From an uncultured Lachnospiraceae bacterium (GTDB lineage Bacteria > Bacillota > Clostridia > Lachnospirales > Lachnospiraceae), in assembly GCA_910584695.1 (NCBI GenBank), contig CAJUBR010000078.1:1-12590 (forward strand): a stretch of 12,590 nt of DNA, in the 5' to 3' direction. Of the stretch, positions 1-5,697 are shown one piece after another. Numbering within the stretch: the first letter of the stretch is position 1; every line of letters begins with the position of its first letter. The notes under the pieces are model-generated. The model was given only the letters and a program-made list of their open reading frames with translations, did not search any database and was not told the origin of the DNA. A program made the translations under genes and the position numbers.

Positions 1-285
1 GATGATTTAGAAGGACCAAATGCAATTGCTGTTTCGAAAGAGGATGCAACTGCTCCTGCAAGAATTCTTGCTAAGTTTGCAAAAGAGGCAGAGGCATTGG
101 AGATTAAAGCCGGTGTAATTGAGGGAACTTACTATGATCAGGCAGGAATTAAGACAATTTCCAGCATCCCTTCAAGAGAAGAGTTGCTTTCCAAGTTCCT
201 TGGAAGCATTCAGTCACCAATCACAAACTTTGCAAGAGTTATCAAGCAGATTGCAGAGCAGCAGGATGGTGCAGCAGAGGCATAA
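1..285 (+). CDS. rplJ: 50S ribosomal protein L10, C-terminal part (5' end outside window)
   Basis: This is an open frame from base 1 to a TAA at 283-285, giving the last 94 residues of a protein whose start lies upstream. L10 anchors the L7/L12 dimers to 23S rRNA at the base of the ribosomal stalk, where translation GTPases are recruited. The visible part contains GPNAIAVSKED, then PARILAKFAKE, an IKAGVIEGTYYD strand, and a late IPSREELLSKFLGSIQSP segment. That is the usual order of the L10 C-terminal half, ending in the long helix that binds L12 (roughly the last 25 residues here, ARVIKQIAEQQ onward). The gene is followed by rplL, the standard neighbour. The identification is firm from sequence pattern plus context; nothing can be said about its start or promoter. 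Confidence 0.95.
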   Translation, partial: DDLEGPNAIAVSKEDATAPARILAKFAKEAEALEIKAGVIEGTYYDQAGIKTISSIPSREELLSKFLGSIQSPITNFARVIKQIAEQQDGAAEA

Positions 286-302
286 GATGTTACATTTAAA
301 GA

Positions 303-370
303 TTATACTGTGTTGCAGTATAAAAAGGTTTGGTTTGAATTGCAAACCCGTAAATTCATGCAGTGCATGA
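303..370 (+). promoter_or_regulatory. Three tandem hairpins in the rplJ-rplL spacer
   Basis: The 139-base gap between rplJ and rplL holds three short inverted repeats. The first is a perfect 8-bp stem, 303-310 with 316-323 (TTATACTG/CAGTATAA, 5-base loop). The second is 332-337 with 343-348 (GGTTTG/CAAACC, 5-base loop). The third is 356-361 with 365-370 (TCATGC/GCATGA, 3-base loop). None is followed by a proper T tract, so they do not look like a terminator. By inference they may be RNA-processing or stability elements that help make more L12 than L10, since the stalk needs four or six L12 copies per L10. The pairings are read directly from the sequence; the role is a guess. Confidence 0.5.
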
Positions 371-424
371 GAGTTTTATCAATGATGAAGACCATCAAAT
401 ATATTATATGGAGGAATTAGAATA

Positions 425-793
425 ATGACTACTCAGGAAATTATTGAAGTAATTAAAGGTTTAAGCGTTTTAGAGTTAAATGATTTAGTAAAAGCTTGTG
501 AGGAAGAATTCGGTGTATCTGCAGCAGCAGGCGTTGTTGTAGCAGCAGGCGGTGCAGCAGGTGGTGCGGCAGCAGAAGAAAAAGACGAGTTTGATGTAGA
601 GTTAACAGAAGTTGGTGCTAACAAGGTTAAGGTTATCAAAGTTGTTCGTGAGGTAACCGGTTTAGGACTTAAGGAAGCTAAAGAAGTTGTAGATGGTGCT
701 CCTAAGGTTGTAAAAGAGGGTGCTTCTAAGGAAGAGGCTGAGGATATCAAGACGAAGTTAGAAGCAGAAGGTGCTAAGGTTACATTGAAGTAA
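425..793 (+). CDS. rplL: 50S ribosomal protein L7/L12
   Basis: This gene encodes 122 residues, the usual length for L7/L12, the multicopy stalk protein that binds EF-Tu, EF-G, IF2 and release factors and stimulates their GTPase activity. The N-terminal dimerisation domain covers about residues 1-31. An alanine/glycine hinge follows (about 32-50, with AAGGAAGGAAA). The globular C-terminal domain (about 54-122) carries the KVKVIKVVREVTGLGLKEAK and VVDGAPKVVKEG segments, the conserved factor-binding surface. The start ATG at 425 has GGAGG at 410-414, ten bases upstream. It follows rplJ in the usual order and is closed by a strong terminator at 840-901. No oddities; the identification is secure. 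Confidence 0.98.
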   Translation: MTTQEIIEVIKGLSVLELNDLVKACEEEFGVSAAAGVVVAAGGAAGGAAAEEKDEFDVELTEVGANKVKVIKVVREVTGLGLKEAKEVVDGAPKVVKEGASKEEAEDIKTKLEAEGAKVTLK

Positions 794-839
794 TCTGTGC
801 GAATCAGTGAACTAGGCGAAAGTACGCTGTACTTTTGTC

Positions 840-901
840 AAGATAAGAAAAAGGCACAGCTTGAAATACTTGCATTTCAGGCTGTGCCTTTTTCTTATCT
901 T
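840..901 (+). terminator. Strong intrinsic terminator after rplL
   Basis: A perfect 21-bp inverted repeat (840-860 with 881-901) is continued by a T-G pair and a further 6-bp stem (862-867 with 874-879), leaving a 6-base loop. The core GGCACAGC/GCTGTGCC stem is followed by TTTTTCTTATCTT, whose complement AAGATAAGAAAAA precedes the stem, so the A and T tracts also pair. This is the geometry of a strong, possibly bidirectional, Rho-independent terminator 46 bases after rplL. It implies that the HD gene and rpoBC depend mainly on read-through or on their own promoters. Confidence 0.9.
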
Positions 902-903
902 AG

Positions 904-1004
904 GAAAGTGCGTAAGCACTTTCATCTGCCGAACGACGCAACAACGAACCGTCAGGTGAGATGGCGAACGACGTGCGGCTTATCAGGCAAGCCGCAGACG
1001 GATG
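904..1004. other. GC-rich structured block upstream of the HD gene
   Basis: By my count about 60% of bases 923-1002 are G or C, against AT-rich DNA in the other intergenic gaps. It holds a hairpin with an 8-bp stem and GTAA (GNRA-type) tetraloop (904-911 with 916-923) and a second 8-bp hairpin (974-981 with 989-996, TGCGGCTT/AAGCCGCA). A shorter GACG/CGTC pairing lies at 935-938 and 950-953, and a possible closing helix (923-928 with 999-1004) competes with the first hairpin for base 923. The 9-mer CGAACGACG occurs twice, at 930-938 and 965-973. It could be a dispersed intergenic repeat, a structured 5' leader for the HD gene, or a small RNA. I do not recognise a known riboswitch family and see no clear promoter before it. 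Confidence 0.45.
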
Positions 1005-1032
1005 ATAGAAACATTGAAGAAGGAGAAGATAA

Positions 1033-1590
1033 ATGCAAGATTATATTACAACCTATGGTGGTGGTCATTTTGTTCCGGTAAAACCGGAAGCAGATCGGAT
1101 ACAGATTAGGGATATTGCACATGCATTATCCCTAATCTGCAGGGGAAATGGTCATGTAAAACATTTCTTTTCGGTGGGTCAGCACTGCATTAACTGTGCA
1201 AAGGAGGCAGTGGCTCGGAAATACAGTAAAAGTGTCTGTCTGGCGTGTCTGTTACATGATGCCGGAGAGGCATATATGTCGGATGTGCCAAGACCGTTAA
1301 AGAAATATATTCCGAAGTATAAAAGTTATGAGGATAAGATATTGGAAGTAATTTACGGAAAGTATTTGGGCAGAAATCTGACGGAAGAAGAGGAAAGGCT
1401 TGTAAAATTAATTGATGATGACATGCTGTATTTTGATTTAAGAGAATTACTCCATGAAACCTCCGATAGGGAAGAACCGGAAATGCAAAGTTCATTCTCA
1501 CTTTGTTTTGAACCATTTGAACAGGTGGAAAAGGAGTATTTGGAAATGTTTGCCAAACTGCAAGAGTCCTTTTTACGGACAAAAAACTAA
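1033..1590 (+). CDS. HD-domain phosphohydrolase (5'-deoxynucleotidase-like)
   Basis: This gene encodes 185 residues. The pattern DIAHALSLICRGNG (27-40), FFSVGQHC (45-52), LLHDAGEAYMSDVPRPLK (73-90), then IDDDML (127-132) matches the compact HD hydrolases related to the YfbR/COG1896 group. The likely metal ligands are H51, H75-D76 and an aspartate in 128-130. Members of this superfamily are metal-dependent phosphohydrolases, several acting on deoxynucleoside monophosphates; the substrate here is inferred, not shown. It is predicted to be cytosolic, with no signal peptide or membrane segment. AAGGAG at 1020-1025 precedes the ATG by seven bases. It lies alone between the rplL terminator and the rpoB promoter, with the GC-rich structured block just upstream and a 13-bp inverted repeat inside its early codons. 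I see no convincing promoter of its own. Confidence 0.8.
   Translation: MQDYITTYGGGHFVPVKPEADRIQIRDIAHALSLICRGNGHVKHFFSVGQHCINCAKEAVARKYSKSVCLACLLHDAGEAYMSDVPRPLKKYIPKYKSYEDKILEVIYGKYLGRNLTEEEERLVKLIDDDMLYFDLRELLHETSDREEPEMQSSFSLCFEPFEQVEKEYLEMFAKLQESFLRTKN
1102..1139. repeat. 13-bp perfect inverted repeat inside the HD gene
   Basis: CAGATTAGGGATA (1102-1114) and its exact reverse complement TATCCCTAATCTG (1127-1139) flank a 12-base centre. The repeat spans about codons 24-36 of the HD gene and covers the conserved DIAHAL segment, so the arms are coding. In mRNA this would be a stable stem some 70 bases after the start codon. No T tract follows. It may affect translation or RNA stability, or be a chance result of coding constraint; the repeat itself is certain. 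Confidence 0.85.
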
Positions 1591-1729
1591 ATAAAAGTAT
1601 TTCTGTTTTCCTTATAGCAGTTGTAAAAGAAATTTATAAAGATAAGTACCAATATATGGGAACGGTTTTTTTGCGTAATACAATATCTATTATTCCTAAT
1701 ATTTCTTTATAAAAACATGAAAATTTTGG

Positions 1730-1758
1730 TTGACACTGGAATTATAGGGTGTTAAAAT
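1730..1758 (+). promoter_or_regulatory. SigA-type promoter for rpoBC
   Basis: TTGACA (1730-1735), a 17-base spacer and TAAAAT (1753-1758) form a near-perfect housekeeping promoter. The DNA upstream (about 1690-1727) is rich in A and T tracts that could act as an UP element. Transcription should start near 1765, about 90 bases before the rpoB start codon. This gives rpoBC initiation independent of the rplJL transcript, which ends at 840-901. The rest of 1591-1729 is AT-rich and I see no gene there. Confidence 0.88.
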
Positions 1759-1803
1759 ATTAAAATGTCATTATTGTGGGGTAATAGTCTGCAATTTTAC
1801 AGG

Positions 1804-1823
1804 ACAATGGGTGAAACCATTGT
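1804..1823 (+). promoter_or_regulatory. Hairpin in the rpoB leader, with a competing pairing
   Basis: ACAATGG (1804-1810) pairs with CCATTGT (1817-1823) around the loop GTGAAA. The right arm can instead take part in TTTACA (1796-1801) with TGTAAA (1821-1826), so the two helices exclude each other. The site lies in the roughly 90-base leader, just before the ribosome binding site. A regulatory role is inference only. Confidence 0.4.
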
Positions 1824-1837
1824 AAATACTAATATTC

Positions 1838-1846
1838 AAGGGGTGA
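1838..1846 (+). promoter_or_regulatory. Ribosome binding site that fixes the rpoB start
   Basis: AAGGGGTGA closely matches the AAGGAGGTGA complement of the 16S rRNA tail and sits eight bases before the ATG at 1855. The in-frame ATG codons at 1765 and 1807 have no such site, and 1765 coincides with the predicted transcription start, so 1855 is the better start. Confidence 0.85.
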
Positions 1847-1854
1847 AAACGTCA

Positions 1855-4800
1855 ATGGAAAAGAGCAGAATTAGTCCTGTTACAGCGGGAAAAGGAATTC
1901 GTATGAGTTATTCTAGACAAAAAGAAGTACTTGAGATGCCTAATTTAATCGAAGTACAGAAGAATTCATACCGATGGTTTTTGGAAGCGGGACTTAAAGA
2001 AGTGTTCGAGGATATTTCTCCGATTGCTGATTACAGTGGTCAGCTGAGTCTGGAATTCGTGGATTTTCAGTTATGTGAAGAGGATATCAAGTACTCAATT
2101 GAAGAATGTAAGGAAAGGGATGCAACCTATGCAGCACCTTTGAAAGTGAATGTACGTCTTCATAACAAAGAAACGGATGAGATTAATCAGCATGATATAT
2201 TCATGGGAGATTTACCGTTGATGACGGAAACCGGTACCTTTGTAATCAATGGTGCAGAGCGTGTTATCGTAAGTCAGTTGGTTCGTTCTCCTGGCATTTA
2301 TTATGCTATTGGACATGATAAGTTAGGTAAGACGTTATATTCCTGCACCGTAATTCCAAATCGTGGTGCTTGGTTAGAGTATGAAACAGATTCCAATGAT
2401 GTATTTTACGTACGTGTAGATAGAACCAGAAAGGTACCGATTACTGTGTTGATTCGTTCATTAGGGATTGGAACCAATGAAGAAATTCGGGAACTGTTTG
2501 GTGATGAACCAAAGATTTTAGCGAGCATTGAAAAAGACCCATCTACTAATTATGAAGATGGTCTGCTTGAATTGTATAAAAAGATTCGTCCGGGTGAGCC
2601 TTTGGCAGTAGAAAGTGCAGAGAGTCTGATAAATGCGATGTTTTTTGACCCAAGACGTTACGATCTTGCAAAAGTTGGACGTTATAAGTTTAATAAGAAG
2701 CTGGCGTTTAAGAACCGTATTGCAGGACATGTACTTGCTGAAGATGTTTTGGATCCTTCTACTGGCGAAATCCTTGCAAAGGCAGGAGATAGACTTACAA
2801 GAGAAAGTGCAACCAAACTGCAGAATGCAGCAGTGTCCTTTGTAATGATTCAGACAGAAACCCGTAATGTCAAAGTGCTTTCTAACATGATGGTTGATAT
2901 CAACGAGTATGTTGATTTTGATACAAAAGAGTTAGGTGTAACCGAAGACGTATTTTACCCTGTTTTAGCACAATTATTAGAAGAATATGATGATGAAGAG
3001 GAATTAAAGAGGGCAATTAAGCGTGATATCCATGATTTAATTCCAAAGCATATTACAAAGGAAGATATTTTGGCTTCCATCAGTTATAATATACATTTAG
3101 AGTATGGAATTGGAACGGATGATGATATCGATCATCTGGGAAACAGACGCATCCGGGCTGTCGGCGAACTTTTACAGAATCAGTACCGTATTGGTCTTTC
3201 CAGACTGGAGAGAGTGGTACGTGAGAGAATGTCAACACAGGATATGGAGACAATTTCCCCACAGTCCTTGATTAATATCAAGCCTGTAACAGCAGCGGTA
3301 AAGGAATTTTTTGGAAGTTCCCAGTTATCCCAGTTTATGGATCAGAATAATCCCCTCTCTGAATTGACACATAAAAGACGTTTATCTGCCCTTGGTCCTG
3401 GTGGTTTATCCCGTGACAGAGCCGGATTTGAGGTCCGGGATGTACACTACACCCATTATGGAAGAATGTGTCCGATTGAGACCCCGGAAGGTCCTAATAT
3501 CGGTTTGATTAACTCTTTGGCATGCTATGCAAGAATTAATGAGTATGGATTTGTTGAGGCTCCTTACCGTAAGCTGGATAAAGAAGACCCGGATAATCCA
3601 ATTGTAACAGATGAGGTTATTTATCTGACGGCAGATGAAGAAGACAACTATGTAGTAGCACAGGCGAATGAGCCGCTCAATACAGACGGAACATTTATCA
3701 ATGCACATATTGCAGGTCGTTTTAGAGAAGAAACTGCAGAGTTTGATAAGAATAGAGTAGATCTTATGGATGTATCACCTAAAATGGTATTCTCGGTTGC
3801 TACTTCCATGATTCCGTTTTTGGAGAATGATGATGCAAACCGTGCCTTGATGGGTTCTAACATGCAGCGTCAGGCAGTGCCGCTTCTTAAAACGGAAGCA
3901 CCGGTTGTTGGTACAGGTATGGAGGCAAAAGCCGCTGTAGACTCCGGTGTATGTATTGTTGCGAAACATGCAGGCGTTGTTGAAAAATCAACCAGTAAAG
4001 AAATTGTCATTAAATGCGATGACGGTACAAAGGATATATACCACGTAATTAAGTTCGCACGAAGTAATCAGGGAAACTGCATGAATCAGAGACCAATCGT
4101 CGTAAAAGGTGAAAGAGTAAAAGCCGGTGAGGTGATTGCAGATGGTGCTTCTACTTCAGGCGGAGAAATTGCTCTTGGTAAGAATCCGTTAATCGGATTT
4201 ATGACATGGGAAGGTTATAACTACGAGGATGCCGTATTATTAAGTGAAAGACTGGTTCAGGAGGATGTATATACCTCTGTCCATATTGAGGAATACGAAG
4301 CAGAAGCAAGAGATACGAAATTAGGACCGGAGGAGATTACAAGAGATTTGGCAGGTCTTGGACCGGATGTGTTAAAAGATCTGGACGAGAACGGTATTAT
4401 TCGTATCGGTGCAGAAGTTCGTGCAGGTGATATCTTAGTTGGTAAAGTTACGCCGAAGGGAGAAACAGAGCTGACTGCAGAGGAAAGACTGCTGCGAGCT
4501 ATCTTTGGTGAGAAGGCGAGAGAGGTAAGAGATACTTCTTTACGTGTACCACATGGAGCGTTTGGTATTGTTATGGATACCAAAATCTTTACGAGAGAAG
4601 CAGGGGATGAACTACCACCGGGTGTAAACAAATCGGTTCGCGTATATATTGCACAAAAGAGAAAAATCAGCGTTGGTGATAAGATGGCGGGACGTCATGG
4701 TAATAAGGGTGTTATTTCACGTATTTTGCCGGTTGAGGATATGCCGTTCTTACCAAACGGACGTCCGTTAGATATCGTATTGAATCCATTAGGTGTGCCT

Positions 4801-5679
4801 TCCCGTATGAATATTGGACAGGTACTTGAGGTGCATCTGGGACTTGCCGCAAAAGCATTAGGATTTAACATTTCTACTCCTGTCTTTGACGGTGCAAACG
4901 AGAACGATATTATGGAAACTCTGGAAATGGCAAATGATTATGTCAATGAAGAGTGGGAAGAGTTTGAGAAGAAATGGAGAAATCAGGTGGCAGATGAGGT
5001 CATAGATTATCTTTATGAAAATCGTGATCACAGAGAAGAATGGAAAGGTGTTCCGATTGATAGGACTGGAAAAGTAAGGCTTCGTGATGGAAGAACTGGA
5101 GAAGAGTTTGATTCACCAGTAACCATTGGTTTCATGCATTATTTGAAACTGCATCACTTGGTTGATGATAAGATTCATGCCCGTTCAACAGGTCCATATT
5201 CCTTAGTAACGCAGCAGCCTTTAGGTGGTAAAGCACAATTTGGCGGTCAGCGTTTTGGTGAGATGGAGGTTTGGGCATTGGAGGCATATGGTGCTTCTTA
5301 TACCCTGCAGGAGATTTTAACGGTAAAATCTGATGATGTGGTAGGACGTGTTAAGACGTATGAGGCAATCATTAAAGGAGATAACATTCCAGAGCCGGGA
5401 ATTCCGGAATCCTTTAAGGTACTGTTAAAAGAATTCCAGTCACTTGCATTAGATGTCAGGGTTCTTAAGGAAGATAATACGGAAGTTGAGATTAAAGAAA
5501 GCTTCGATTATGGAAATGATGATATTAGACATTTCGGCGATATGGATTACGACAAAGAAGAGTCCGAGATGAAAGAACATGGTTATAGCGGCGTAGATGA
5601 AAATGACGAAGAATTTGAATTAGAAGATGATATCAAAGAAGACTACGATGATGACTATGATAACGATTACGAAGAGTAG
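1855..5679 (+). CDS. rpoB: DNA-directed RNA polymerase beta subunit
   Basis: From the ATG at 1855 this encodes 1274 residues (the frame is open upstream to 1765, but see the binding site and promoter). RpoB forms one pincer of RNA polymerase and part of the active centre. The N-terminus EKSRISPVTAGKGIRMSYSR leads into the protrusion and lobe domains. The rifampicin region GSSQLSQFMDQNNPLSEL starts at residue 487, with D496, H506 and S511 at the positions of E. coli D516, H526 and S531, all in the sensitive form. IETPEGPNIGL follows. AQKRKISVGDKMAGRHGNKG (933-952) supplies active-site lysines, and FGGQRFGEMEVWALEAYGA (from 1129) is the conserved beta/beta' clamp contact. The C-terminus is an acidic tail: 18 of the last 27 residues are D or E. 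It is co-transcribed with rpoC, 18 bases downstream. Confidence 0.98.
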   Translation: MEKSRISPVTAGKGIRMSYSRQKEVLEMPNLIEVQKNSYRWFLEAGLKEVFEDISPIADYSGQLSLEFVDFQLCEEDIKYSIEECKERDATYAAPLKVNVRLHNKETDEINQHDIFMGDLPLMTETGTFVINGAERVIVSQLVRSPGIYYAIGHDKLGKTLYSCTVIPNRGAWLEYETDSNDVFYVRVDRTRKVPITVLIRSLGIGTNEEIRELFGDEPKILASIEKDPSTNYEDGLLELYKKIRPGEPLAVESAESLINAMFFDPRRYDLAKVGRYKFNKKLAFKNRIAGHVLAEDVLDPSTGEILAKAGDRLTRESATKLQNAAVSFVMIQTETRNVKVLSNMMVDINEYVDFDTKELGVTEDVFYPVLAQLLEEYDDEEELKRAIKRDIHDLIPKHITKEDILASISYNIHLEYGIGTDDDIDHLGNRRIRAVGELLQNQYRIGLSRLERVVRERMSTQDMETISPQSLINIKPVTAAVKEFFGSSQLSQFMDQNNPLSELTHKRRLSALGPGGLSRDRAGFEVRDVHYTHYGRMCPIETPEGPNIGLINSLACYARINEYGFVEAPYRKLDKEDPDNPIVTDEVIYLTADEEDNYVVAQANEPLNTDGTFINAHIAGRFREETAEFDKNRVDLMDVSPKMVFSVATSMIPFLENDDANRALMGSNMQRQAVPLLKTEAPVVGTGMEAKAAVDSGVCIVAKHAGVVEKSTSKEIVIKCDDGTKDIYHVIKFARSNQGNCMNQRPIVVKGERVKAGEVIADGASTSGGEIALGKNPLIGFMTWEGYNYEDAVLLSERLVQEDVYTSVHIEEYEAEARDTKLGPEEITRDLAGLGPDVLKDLDENGIIRIGAEVRAGDILVGKVTPKGETELTAEERLLRAIFGEKAREVRDTSLRVPHGAFGIVMDTKIFTREAGDELPPGVNKSVRVYIAQKRKISVGDKMAGRHGNKGVISRILPVEDMPFLPNGRPLDIVLNPLGVPSRMNIGQVLEVHLGLAAKALGFNISTPVFDGANENDIMETLEMANDYVNEEWEEFEKKWRNQVADEVIDYLYENRDHREEWKGVPIDRTGKVRLRDGRTGEEFDSPVTIGFMHYLKLHHLVDDKIHARSTGPYSLVTQQPLGGKAQFGGQRFGEMEVWALEAYGASYTLQEILTVKSDDVVGRVKTYEAIIKGDNIPEPGIPESFKVLLKEFQSLALDVRVLKEDNTEVEIKESFDYGNDDIRHFGDMDYDKEESEMKEHGYSGVDENDEEFELEDDIKEDYDDDYDNDYEE
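3313..3399 (+). other. rpoB: Rifampicin resistance-determining region of rpoB
   Basis: Residues 487-515 run from GSSQLSQF through HKRRLSALGP. The three classic resistance positions carry D496, H506 and S511 (E. coli D516, H526, S531). The only visible differences from the E. coli stretch are conservative (L504 for I, L510 for I). From known target biology this predicts a rifampicin-sensitive enzyme, before considering any modifying or efflux genes elsewhere. Confidence 0.85.
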
Positions 5680-5697
5680 TGGAAGGAGCAAAGATAA

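Noticed and set aside
433..750. Open frame of 105 codons on the minus strand opposite rplL
   Set aside because: It is a mirror of the alanine-rich rplL coding sequence, lacks a ribosome binding site, and has a low-complexity product.
797..1081. Open frame of 94 codons spanning the rplL terminator
   Set aside because: It runs through the terminator stem and the GC-rich block and overlaps the HD gene start, with no ribosome site; not a credible gene.
1648..1672. T-run after ACGG as a terminator for the HD gene
   Set aside because: The T tract is good but only a 3-bp stem can be drawn before it, too weak to call.
1807..1809. Alternative rpoB start at an internal in-frame ATG
   Set aside because: No ribosome binding site in front, and the codon lies within the leader hairpin.
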